Assembly (NCBI GenBank): GCA_026129405.1
Contig: JAHCID010000004.1
Coordinates: 186,001 to 250,000 of the forward strand
Reading direction: 5' to 3'
Origin: a bacterium
Lineage (GTDB): Bacteria > Desulfobacterota > Binatia > DP-6
DNA length: 64,000 nt
Shown here: positions 28,972 through 36,567 of the stretch, piece by piece
Position numbering within the stretch: the stretch's first letter is position 1
Layout: every line of letters begins with the position of its first letter
Notes under the pieces: generated by a model
What the model saw: the letters and a program-made list of their open reading frames with translations, nothing else
What the model was told of the DNA's origin: nothing
Databases searched by the model: none
Translations under genes and position numbers: made by a program

Positions 28972-28987
28972 TTCATCCTGGCGTCAG
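28972..28987. promoter_or_regulatory. Possible response-regulator half-sites between divergent starts
   Basis: TTCAT at 28972-28976 and GTCAG at 28983-28987 start 11 bases apart, the spacing OmpR-family regulators use for tandem half-sites. They lie in the 98-bp region between the response regulator and the divergent GT39 gene. The match between the halves is poor (shared TCA), so this is only a weak suggestion. Confidence 0.22.
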
Positions 28988-29002
28988 ACGACGACGAGAA
29001 GA

Positions 29003-30679
29003 ATGAAGCAGTTCATGTCGCCCCGCCAGGTCGCCTTTGCGAGCGCGCTCGCGGCTGCGCTCGCGTTTGCCGTCGTGGCTACCGCACTCCCATTCTATAC
29101 TCGCGCCGAGCCGCGCGAGGCCAATGCCGCTCGCGCGATGGTGGCGGGGCGTGGCCTCGTGGTGCCGGAGCGCGATGGCGACCGACCGTCGAAGAAGCCA
29201 CCCCTCTACCACTGGCTAGCGGCCGCTGCGCTCGCCATCGGCGTCGAGCCACCAGAGCTCGCGGTACGCCTCCCAAGCGTGTTGCTCGCTGCGACGGCCG
29301 TCGGCGTCACTGCGGGGATCGGGGCTGCGCTCCACGGACCGTTGGCCGGGGCGCTCGCCGGGCTCGTTCTCGGGAGCAGCTTCGAATGGTTTCGCGCTGC
29401 GACGCAGGCGCGCGTCGATATGACGCTCACCGTCTTCCTATCGCTCGCCGCGATCGGGCTTTGGCTGGGCACTCGACGGAACCGCCCTGCGTGGTGCCGG
29501 CTCGGCGCACTCGCTGCGGGAGCGGCTACGCTGGCGAAGGGGCCAGTCGGTATCATTTTGCCGCTTGGCATCGTCGTCTTGGATGCATTCGTGCACGGCG
29601 AGCACCGGCGTCTTCGACGCCTCGTCGATCCGGTGGCTGCTGCCATGCTGCTTCTTCCGCCCCTGGCGTGGTATGTCGCCGCGGCGTTGCACAGCGGCGC
29701 CGGCGTGCTCCACACCCAGCTCGTCGACGAGAACGTCGCGCGTTTCCTCGGCATCGGAAATGTCGGGCACCGCCACGGGCTGCTCTACTATCCTCCTCTT
29801 CTTGCGGGCGGCCTACTTCCCTGGACCCTCGCCGTGATGGCTGGTGTGTGGGCGGCGATCCGGCGGCCGGGGCGGGTGGAGCGATTCTGCCTCGTCTGGG
29901 CCGCCGTCGTGCTCGCATTTTTCTCGGTAGCGGCCGGTAAACGGTCCGTGTATCTGCTCCCCGCGTTCCCGCCGATGGCGCTCCTTGGCGGCTTGGCGCT
30001 CGCGCGCTGGTGTCGGGCCCCAGTTTCGGAACGTGTGCGCTCGGGCGGTGCGGCGGCGGCCGTCTCACTTGTGTTTGCCGCCGTCGCCCTCGCGCTGCCG
30101 CCGGTGCAGGCGACACTCGTCGCGTGGGCACCGCACGTGGTGAGCAGCGATCGAGAAATGGTGGCGCCAGCGTTCGCAGTGCTAGCGCAGGCAGGCTCAC
30201 TGGTAGTCGGAGTCGCGGCGGGGATCGGTGGTGCGCTCCTCGTCGCCGTGCGGGCGCGAACGGCCACTGCTCGCGGAAGCGCGCTCGTCGTTTTTGGCAT
30301 CCTCCTGCCGCTTGCCATCACGCTCCTGGGCACACTTCCGCTCGCGCGCCTACTTGCGCCGCGAGAGTTCGCCGAGGCAGTCCGCCGCCGCGTCGGTCCA
30401 GATGCCGCTATGTGCGCGCTTGGCCCGGTGCCCACGAGCCTGCTCTGGTATCTAGACCGGCCGTTGCCGCCCTGCCGTCTGCAATGCGACCGGCCCGAAG
30501 GCATGGCGTGGGTGTTGCGCACGATGTCGTTCGATGCGCGCCACCGCGAGCCCTGTCTGACGCTCACGCTGCGTCACGATGGAACCGGGCTTGGCGACAG
30601 CATTCGCCTGGACCGAGTGATCGCGCGGACGGTTGGTGAAGCGGGTGGGTTGCGCGTCGTGGAAAAGGAAGCACCTTAA
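29003..30679 (+). CDS. Second ArnT/GT39-family membrane glycosyltransferase
   Basis: A 558-residue polytopic protein from ATG 29003 (GAGAAGA just upstream). The periplasmic loop reads TRAEPREANAARAMVAGRG, then GDRPSKKPPLYHW, so the ArnT-like pattern with KPPL is present, but the usual D-E pair is replaced by A-E, and catalysis may use a different acidic residue. Many hydrophobic segments follow; a short soluble part with several cysteines closes the chain. It is divergent from the response-regulator gene and probably shares control with the operon. It would act with the GT39/GT2 pair at the other end of the operon, on the same or another lipid-linked sugar. Confidence 0.82.
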   Translation: MKQFMSPRQVAFASALAAALAFAVVATALPFYTRAEPREANAARAMVAGRGLVVPERDGDRPSKKPPLYHWLAAAALAIGVEPPELAVRLPSVLLAATAVGVTAGIGAALHGPLAGALAGLVLGSSFEWFRAATQARVDMTLTVFLSLAAIGLWLGTRRNRPAWCRLGALAAGAATLAKGPVGIILPLGIVVLDAFVHGEHRRLRRLVDPVAAAMLLLPPLAWYVAAALHSGAGVLHTQLVDENVARFLGIGNVGHRHGLLYYPPLLAGGLLPWTLAVMAGVWAAIRRPGRVERFCLVWAAVVLAFFSVAAGKRSVYLLPAFPPMALLGGLALARWCRAPVSERVRSGGAAAAVSLVFAAVALALPPVQATLVAWAPHVVSSDREMVAPAFAVLAQAGSLVVGVAAGIGGALLVAVRARTATARGSALVVFGILLPLAITLLGTLPLARLLAPREFAEAVRRRVGPDAAMCALGPVPTSLLWYLDRPLPPCRLQCDRPEGMAWVLRTMSFDARHREPCLTLTLRHDGTGLGDSIRLDRVIARTVGEAGGLRVVEKEAP

Positions 30680-30789
30680 GCACTACCTCGAAGGCGCGCT
30701 GGTCTTACGACCAGGGCTCAGGATTGTCTCGTGCAGTCGGCGTTGCCTGCCAGACCGGTGATGGGTGTCGCGGATCGCTCGAGGAGCTA

Positions 30790-30949
30790 GTCCCGAGTCG
30801 GAAGTCCGTCAACAAATCTTGGGCGGTCTCACGCCGGCCGGCTGCGTTGCTCCTCCTCAGACATAGCGACGGCGATGCCTCGTCGTCGCGCGCTGCCGGG
30901 TGGCGCGCGATCCCGCCTGAGATGTGGCAACGGACTTCCGACTCGGGAC
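30790..30949. repeat. Dispersed inverted-repeat element, copy A (160 bp)
   Basis: The ends are perfect 20-bp inverted repeats: GTCCCGAGTCGGAAGTCCGT at 30790-30809 and its exact reverse complement at 30930-30949. The interior is clearly related to the copy at 50446-50602; for example CTCCTCCTCA and ATGCCTCGTCGTCGCG are shared word for word. No open frame or transposase is inside. It lies between the GT39 gene and the SRPBCC gene at the right border of the GC-poorer block. Confidence 0.85.
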
Positions 30950-31072
30950 ACGTTAAGCGAAGAAGCGGGATCGATGTCGACGTTAGCGGCCCCGGCTTGA
31001 TGAGCCGTTGTAACTTGCAGAATCGCGGGCGGGACGGCGCGTGCGCCGCCCGCGCGCGCGTCGTTTCGGCGG

Positions 31073-31087
31073 TGGCACGGAACCTGC
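31073..31087 (+). promoter_or_regulatory. Sigma-54 (-24/-12) promoter for the SRPBCC gene
   Basis: TGGCACG at 31073-31079, four bases, then CTGC at 31084-31087: the GG and GC cores are spaced exactly as RpoN promoters require (GG-N10-GC), with one departure from the TTGC consensus. Transcription would begin near 31099, leaving about 54 bases before the ATG. If real, expression needs an enhancer-binding activator. Confidence 0.6.
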
Positions 31088-31152
31088 GATCGCCTAGCAC
31101 CGATTTCGCGGACGGCGCCCTCGGGCGCCGCACGCAGAAGGAGGTGCGATCC

Positions 31153-31617
31153 ATGGCATCGCAGATCGAGAAGTCGATCGAGGTCGACGTCCCCGTGCGC
31201 ACGGCCTACGATCAGTGGACCCAGTTCGAGCAGTTTCCGAACTTCATGGAGGGCGTCACGGAGGTGCGTCAGATCGACGACCGCCGGCTCTTCTGGCGCG
31301 CCGACGTCGGCGGCAGGGAGAAGACCTGGGAGGCCGTCATCGACGAGCAGATCCCCGACGCGCGCATCGCCTGGCACGCGACCACCGGTGCCCGCAACGC
31401 CGGCGTGGTGACCTTCCACCGCCTCGACGACCGGCGCTGCAAGGTGATGCTCCAGATGGAGTACGACCCCGAGGGCTTCACCGAGAACGTCGGCGACTTT
31501 CTCGGCGTCGCCAGCGCCCGCATCAGCGGCGACCTCGGGCGCTTCAAGGAGTTCATCGAGGATCGCGGCACGCAAACGGGCGCCTGGCGCGGCTCCATCG
31601 GCCGCCCGCTGCATTGA
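31153..31617 (+). CDS. SRPBCC/START-like cyclase-dehydrase family protein
   Basis: A 154-residue protein with a textbook ribosome site, AAGGAGGTG at 31138-31146. It opens IEKSIEVDVPVRTAYDQWTQ and FEQFPNFMEGVTEVRQIDD, the standard start of the polyketide-cyclase/dehydrase (SRPBCC) fold, and ends with a helix ISGDLGRFKEFIEDRG. Such proteins form a deep hydrophobic cavity and bind lipids or other small ligands; many are stress-induced. No partner gene is adjacent. The strong ribosome site plus a -24/-12 promoter suggests high output on demand. Cytoplasmic, as there is no signal peptide. Confidence 0.87.
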   Translation: MASQIEKSIEVDVPVRTAYDQWTQFEQFPNFMEGVTEVRQIDDRRLFWRADVGGREKTWEAVIDEQIPDARIAWHATTGARNAGVVTFHRLDDRRCKVMLQMEYDPEGFTENVGDFLGVASARISGDLGRFKEFIEDRGTQTGAWRGSIGRPLH

Positions 31618-31652
31618 GCCGCGGCGCCGGGGTGGCCCGCGCCGCCCCGGCG

Positions 31653-32012
31653 TCAGGCCGCGACCAGCGTGAGCAGCACCACGCTGCGCTCCTCCGCCGT
31701 GACCGCATGCGGCACGCCGCTCTCGATGGCGACGATGGTGCCGGGGCCGAGCGTGCCCTGGCCGTCCCGGGCCTCGAAGCGGACACGCCCGGCGAGGATC
31801 TGCACCGTCGCCGGCCCGGCTTCGGCGGCGTCGTCGAGCGCCGCGCCGGCGTTCAGGAGGACCAGGACGACCCGCAGCGGGCCGTCCTTCACGAGCGTGA
31901 TGCCGTTGCGGGTGCCGCTCTCCGCCTCGGGCTCGTCGCGCAGGCGGCGGGCCTCCGTGTCGAGCGCGAAGCACAGGAGCGGGCCGGACATCGTATGCGT
32001 GGGGCGTGTCAT
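31653..32012 (-). CDS. Small cupin-domain protein
   Basis: A 119-residue protein from ATG 32012. The middle and end show a single cupin barrel: VQILAGRVRFEARDGQGTLG, then GTIVAIESGVPHAVTAEERS, matching cupin motifs 1 and 2, with the motif 2 histidine in VPHAV. The motif 1 histidines are not evident, so metal binding may be absent. It may be a stress or sensory cupin; no substrate can be inferred. It is convergent with the SRPBCC gene (35 bp apart) and follows the cytochrome gene on the same strand with a 67-bp gap. Confidence 0.72.
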   Translation of the reverse strand: MTRPTHTMSGPLLCFALDTEARRLRDEPEAESGTRNGITLVKDGPLRVVLVLLNAGAALDDAAEAGPATVQILAGRVRFEARDGQGTLGPGTIVAIESGVPHAVTAEERSVVLLTLVAA

Positions 32013-32079
32013 GGCTCCGTCGTAACGAGGGGCCGGGGGTCGGGCGAGCCCCCTCGACGGCAGCGCCGTCACGACACCG

Positions 32080-34275
32080 TCACGATCCGGTGCGCAGCGC
32101 GCCGATCGCGGCGCGGAGGCGGCCCGTCGCCGCGGTCACGGCCTCGGCGCAGGCCGCTTCGATGCGCTTCGCGGGCGGCGCTCCCGCCGCGGTCGTGGCG
32201 CGCGATCCGAGCTGGCGCAGCGCCTTGTCGGCTTTCGCGAGCGGACGGCGGAGCTTGCGCGCGGCCGCGCCCTTGTCGGCGAGGCGCCGTGCAGCGGCGA
32301 GGCCCTTGCCTGCGGCGCGCAGCCTCGCGGCGATCTGCTTGCGGAACGACTTCGGCGCGGTGGCGCACGCCGGCGGGGCGGCGAGCGCGCCGAGTGCGCA
32401 GCGCACGTCGTCCCAGCTCTGCACCGTGCCGGCGCAGACGGCGGCGCGGCAGGCGTCGCCGCTCGTGCAGGCGTCGGCGTCGTCGCAGGCGCCGCCCTCG
32501 GCGACGCCGCAGCACGGCCCGTCGGCGGGCGTGCAGCGCGGTGCGAGGTCGGCGGCGACCTCGGCGAGCAGGGCCGGGGCGCTGCGGCCCTGCGACTCCC
32601 ACAGCGCGTAGACGGTGGGACCGGTGTCGTCGGGCGTGCCGTCGCGCAGGAACTCGGCGTACTCGCGCGTCGTCGTCTGGAAGCGCAGCCGTACGAGGAC
32701 ACGCGTCGCGCCCTCGGGGATCGCGTAGGTGGTGTCGTCCCAGTGCTGGCCGTCGGCGTAGGCCTGCCCGACGGGTGCGGCACCGATGGCCTCGAAGGCG
32801 GCGTTCGTGAAGCCGCGGGGTGGGATGCGGTTGTCGAACGCGACGACGTTGTTGAGCGCCAGGTGGAACGGCGTACCGGCGGCGAGCCCGGTCGCGGCAC
32901 CGACGGCCGCGTCGATGGTGTGCACGGCCTCCCAGATCCTGGTCGTCGCGGCGTGGTCGAGGATGGCCGTGCCCTCGTCGTAGGCGCCGTCGGCGGCGAC
33001 CAGCGTGTCGCCGGCATAGAAGCGCACCTCGAGCCACATGCGACGCCCCTCGGGGTAGCCGGTGGGCAGCTTGTGGCCCGTCTGGTTGACGACGCGGACG
33101 GCGAGCGCGGCGCCGGTCTGCGTCAGCTCGACGTCGGCCGCCTTCGCCAGCATCTCGGCGGTGCGCGCCTCGGCGGCGGCGACGCTCGCCGCGGTGAGGC
33201 CGCTCGCCGCGCCGTACTGCTCGAGGATCGCGCCCAGCACCCAGGTGTTGGCGCCGGGGAAGACGTGCTGCGCGAGGTCGCTACGCCCGCTGCCGCCCGA
33301 GCAGCCGGCGGCGTTCACCGTCGGCATGTGGCAGTCCTGGCAGGTCGCGACGGGGACGACGTTCGGCAGCGTCGCGGTGCGCAGACCGCCGAAGCGGCCG
33401 TCGGGGAAGACCACGCCCGTGGTCGCGAAGGCGCTCGCGCGCCACTCGCTGAACGTGCGCTGCTCGGGGAACATGTCGTGCGGGTTCTGCGTCGGGTGCG
33501 GCGCCCCGAGTGGATTGAGGGCGTAGGTGTCGTCCGGCTGGCGGCTGTACGTCGGCGTGCTGACGTCGTGGCAGGGCGCGCAGACGTCGGCACGCCGGTG
33601 GTACGGCGAGAAGACGACCTGATGCGGCACGAAGGGGATCTCGTAGGGCCCGCGGCGGCGGTCCTCGGGATCGATCACGAAGCGGCCCTGGCCGGCGCCG
33701 ACGTCGCACGGACCGGCGGCGCCGCAGGCGGCGTCGCTGCTGCACGCGACCTGCGGCTGCGCGCGGCAGGTGCCGGTCGGGCGCACGCCGACGAGGTCGA
33801 GGGCGGCGTGGATCGCGGCGTCGGGCGCCGGCGAGTCGGCGCGCGCGATCGGGTCGGTCAGACGGTGGCAGACGTGGCAGGTGACGCCGTCGAGGTCGCC
33901 CGGCGCGAGAGCGTCGAAGTCGGCGTCGGCCGAGCGGCCGGCGAGCCAGCCGATGGGTGCATGGCAGCGAATGCAGGTCTCGACGGCCTGGCCGGCGTCG
34001 ACGCCGGCGATGGCGGCGGCGGCGCGCGTCACCGGGTCGCGGGCCGCCTGCGCCATCATGGTGGCGACCCAGCCGTCCCACGGCTCGACGTCGCCCGATT
34101 CGTCGTACTGGCCGTGGCAGCCGCGGCATACGGACGACGTCAGCAGCCCCAGCCCGGCCGCGGGCTGCGTGCCCGGCTGGACGAAGTCGGCCGGCGTGGT
34201 CTCGACGCGCGGCTGCGCACCTGCCGGGGCGAACGGGAGGCCGAGCGTCATCAGGACGACGAGGGCGACGAGCAT
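32080..34275 (-). CDS. Secreted pentahaem c-type cytochrome with Cys-rich modules
   Basis: A 731-residue exported protein from ATG 34275 with a signal peptide. Five CxxCH haem sites are visible at residues 50-54, 101-105, 133-137, 232-236 and 312-316. The layout resembles cytochrome c554-like multihaem proteins. Between haems 3 and 4 is a Cys module C-x7-C-x5-C-x5-C (C170-C190). After a beta-rich middle (about 400-560) comes a Cys-rich stretch, CDDADACTSGDACRAAVC, and a Lys/Arg/Ala-rich helical tail with paired cysteines. The same Cys module and tail occur in the divergent propeller gene at 34405, so the pair probably works together in extracellular electron transfer. Confidence 0.85.
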   Translation of the reverse strand: MLVALVVLMTLGLPFAPAGAQPRVETTPADFVQPGTQPAAGLGLLTSSVCRGCHGQYDESGDVEPWDGWVATMMAQAARDPVTRAAAAIAGVDAGQAVETCIRCHAPIGWLAGRSADADFDALAPGDLDGVTCHVCHRLTDPIARADSPAPDAAIHAALDLVGVRPTGTCRAQPQVACSSDAACGAAGPCDVGAGQGRFVIDPEDRRRGPYEIPFVPHQVVFSPYHRRADVCAPCHDVSTPTYSRQPDDTYALNPLGAPHPTQNPHDMFPEQRTFSEWRASAFATTGVVFPDGRFGGLRTATLPNVVPVATCQDCHMPTVNAAGCSGGSGRSDLAQHVFPGANTWVLGAILEQYGAASGLTAASVAAAEARTAEMLAKAADVELTQTGAALAVRVVNQTGHKLPTGYPEGRRMWLEVRFYAGDTLVAADGAYDEGTAILDHAATTRIWEAVHTIDAAVGAATGLAAGTPFHLALNNVVAFDNRIPPRGFTNAAFEAIGAAPVGQAYADGQHWDDTTYAIPEGATRVLVRLRFQTTTREYAEFLRDGTPDDTGPTVYALWESQGRSAPALLAEVAADLAPRCTPADGPCCGVAEGGACDDADACTSGDACRAAVCAGTVQSWDDVRCALGALAAPPACATAPKSFRKQIAARLRAAGKGLAAARRLADKGAAARKLRRPLAKADKALRQLGSRATTAAGAPPAKRIEAACAEAVTAATGRLRAAIGALRTGS

Positions 34276-34404
34276 CGCGGCGCACTGCTACCACGTCCGC
34301 GCCCGAGCGTGCTCCTCGCGTCGTACGCCGGTGGGCGCCAACGGTCGTTCCGTTGCACCGAACGGCATTGACCCTCCGAATCGCCCGCTGGTAAGGCGCC
34401 GAGC

Positions 34405-36507
34405 GTGCGACCCACGCCCGCGTCGTTGACGCGCCTTGCCGTCCCGTTGCTCGCGCTCGTCCTCGTGTCGGCGCACGCGGCGGAGATCTCGCCACAGACC
34501 GTCGGCTCGCTCGGCGTGCGCTGGACCCGCGCGCTCGGGCCGGTGACCGGACCGCTCGTGGTCGAGGGCGACACGCTCTACGCGGCGGGCTGGAGCGGCG
34601 GTCGCTTCTACGCGCTCGATCTCGTCACCGGCGCCAACAAGTGGTCGGCGACGGTGCCCGGGCTGCTGTTCGGCGGAACCCTCGTCCTGCCGGACACCGT
34701 GTGCGCCGGTGCCGGGACGTTCGTCACCTGCGTCGACAAGGCCACGGGCGCCGAGCGCTGGACGCGCAACGTCGGCAATCCCGACTTCCCCGACGCCATC
34801 TGGTCGGCGCCCAACGCGGCCAACGGCCGCCTGTTCGTCAGCATCGCCTCGATCTCCGACGACCCGTGTACGCGCGGCCGGCTCATCGCGCTCGACCTCG
34901 CGACCGGCGATCTGCTGTGGACCCACCAGACGGTGCCGGACAAGATCTGCACCACCGACACCGGCACCGAGTGCGACGACGACGGCGACTGCCCGTCGGG
35001 CGGCAGCTGCGTCATCGGGCGCGGCGCGGGCGTCACCGCGACGGTCGCCGTCGATCCGACGGGCGCCTTCGTCTACATGAACACCGTCGGCTGCTTCTCG
35101 TTCCCGTCGATCGGCGACTCGGAGACGATGTTCAAGCTGAACGCGGCGACCGGCGAGACCATCTGGAAGAACCGGGTCACGCCGCCGGAGCAGTTCGGCT
35201 ACTGCGCCAACGACGGCTCGGTCGACTGCAACCTCGACGCCGACTGCGCCGGCGTCGGCGGCACCTGCACGAACCCGAAGGCCGGCTACCACGACTTCGG
35301 CTTCCTCAACGGTCCGCATCGTCTCGTGCTGCCCGGCGCCACGCTCATCCTCTCGGCGGCGAAGAGCGGCACGCTCTACGCGTTCGACGAGCAGACGGGC
35401 ACGATCGTATGGGAGAACGCCGTCCAGCCGACGCCCATCTCGCCCGGCACCGCCGGCTTCGGCCTGTTCAACGGCGCCCTCGCCGTGTCGGGCGACCGCG
35501 TCTACGCCGCGCTGAACTCGCTCATCCCGTCGCGCGTGTGCGCCAACGACCATCGCGTCGGCTGCACCTCGGACGCGCAGTGCCCCGGCGGCATCTGCCT
35601 GCCGGCGCCCGAGCACCTCCAGGCCTTCGACGCCAGCAACGCCGGCGCCACGCTGTGGACGCACGAGATCGGCTCGAGCTGGTCGTCGGCCTCGGTCGCG
35701 AACGGCGTCGTCTTCGCGGGTACGAACACGAAGGCCGCCGACGACTCGTCGGAGTTCTTCGCGGTCGACGCGGCGAGCGGCACGCGCCTCGCCACCTATC
35801 GCGTGCCGGCACCGTCCATCGGCCGCGCGACCGTCGCGGGCGACACCGTCTTCGTGCCCTACGGGACGCTCAGCACGCCGGGCACCGGCGGCGTGGTGGC
35901 GCTGTCGCTGTGCGGCAACGGCGTCCTCGACGCCGGCGAGGCCTGCGACTTCGCGGCAGCGGACGCCGCCGACTGCTGCACGCTCGCGTGCACGCCGGCC
36001 GCCGCCGGCACCGCCTGCGGCACCGACGACGGCAACGTCTGCACCGACGCCGCCTGCGACGGCGCCGGCCTCTGCGTCACGACGAGCAACACCGCGTTCT
36101 GCGACGACGGCGACGCCTGCACCAGCGGCGACGTGTGCGCCGCCGGCGCCTGTGCCGGCGCCGTCGGCACGCGCGCCGACCTCGACTGCGCGCTCGCCGG
36201 CCTCACCGCCGCCAGCTGCGACGGCGCGCCGCTGCCGAAGGGCCTGGCGAAGGCGCTCGCCAAGCGCACGCGCGGCGCGACCAAGCAGCTGAACAAGGCT
36301 ACGGCGCTCGCGGCCAAGGGCGCCGCGAGCGCCAAGATCGAGAAGCGCCGCCAGGCGGCCGCGCGTCAGCTCGACGGCGTCGCTGCGCTGACGGCCAAGG
36401 CCGTGCGCGCGCGGAACGCGAAGAAGCGCATCGCCGAGTCCTGCAAGGCGACGCTCGACGCGATCGCCGCGCGCAGCCGCGCCGCGATCGCGGGCTTCGG
36501 CTTCTAG
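34405..36507 (+). CDS. Secreted PQQ-type beta-propeller protein with Cys-rich inserts
   Basis: A 700-residue protein from GTG 34405 with a signal peptide. Propeller blades appear as repeated A-L-D-x-x-T-G-x-x-x-W patterns (LYAAGWSGGRFYALDLVTG, LIALDLATGDLLWTH, LYAFDEQTGTIVWEN). Three inserts have the pattern C-x7-C-x5-C-x4 to 6-C (for example CANDHRVGCTSDAQCPGGIC), as in the neighbouring cytochrome. Near the end comes a CGNGVLDAGEACD Cys repeat of the DUF4215/myxobacterial type, then CDDGDACTSGDVCAAGAC and a helical basic tail. It may be a dehydrogenase-like or scaffold propeller; catalytic PQQ residues were not identified. A dispersed repeat begins at its stop codon. Confidence 0.82.
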   Translation: MRPTPASLTRLAVPLLALVLVSAHAAEISPQTVGSLGVRWTRALGPVTGPLVVEGDTLYAAGWSGGRFYALDLVTGANKWSATVPGLLFGGTLVLPDTVCAGAGTFVTCVDKATGAERWTRNVGNPDFPDAIWSAPNAANGRLFVSIASISDDPCTRGRLIALDLATGDLLWTHQTVPDKICTTDTGTECDDDGDCPSGGSCVIGRGAGVTATVAVDPTGAFVYMNTVGCFSFPSIGDSETMFKLNAATGETIWKNRVTPPEQFGYCANDGSVDCNLDADCAGVGGTCTNPKAGYHDFGFLNGPHRLVLPGATLILSAAKSGTLYAFDEQTGTIVWENAVQPTPISPGTAGFGLFNGALAVSGDRVYAALNSLIPSRVCANDHRVGCTSDAQCPGGICLPAPEHLQAFDASNAGATLWTHEIGSSWSSASVANGVVFAGTNTKAADDSSEFFAVDAASGTRLATYRVPAPSIGRATVAGDTVFVPYGTLSTPGTGGVVALSLCGNGVLDAGEACDFAAADAADCCTLACTPAAAGTACGTDDGNVCTDAACDGAGLCVTTSNTAFCDDGDACTSGDVCAAGACAGAVGTRADLDCALAGLTAASCDGAPLPKGLAKALAKRTRGATKQLNKATALAAKGAASAKIEKRRQAAARQLDGVAALTAKAVRARNAKKRIAESCKATLDAIAARSRAAIAGFGF

Positions 36508-36554
36508 TGTTCCGAGTCCGAGATTTGGTGACGAACTTCGGACTCGGGACACTA
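36505..36554. repeat. Dispersed inverted-repeat element, copy C (50-bp mini form)
   Basis: It starts with TAGTGTTCCGAGTCCGAG, whose first three bases are the stop codon of the propeller gene, and ends with CTTCGGACTCGGGACACTA, nearly the reverse complement of the start. The reversed sequence matches the left end of the copy at 50446 for about 28 bases. The interior of the long copies is missing. It fills most of the gap between two convergent genes. Confidence 0.8.
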
Positions 36555-36567
36555 GGGTCTCGGGATC

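Larger units (their letters stand above)
30680..31152. other. 473-bp intergenic region with a dispersed element and a sigma-54-type promoter
   Basis: It follows the GT39 gene. A small 6-bp-stem hairpin lies at 30699-30714, the 160-bp inverted-repeat element at 30790-30949, and a -24/-12 promoter at 31073-31087, all listed or described separately. No protein-coding signal of its own was found. Confidence 0.65.

Noticed and set aside
34368-34397. Sigma-70 promoter TTGACC...TAAGGC before the propeller gene
   Set aside because: The -10 match is poor and spacing would put the start inside the coding region.
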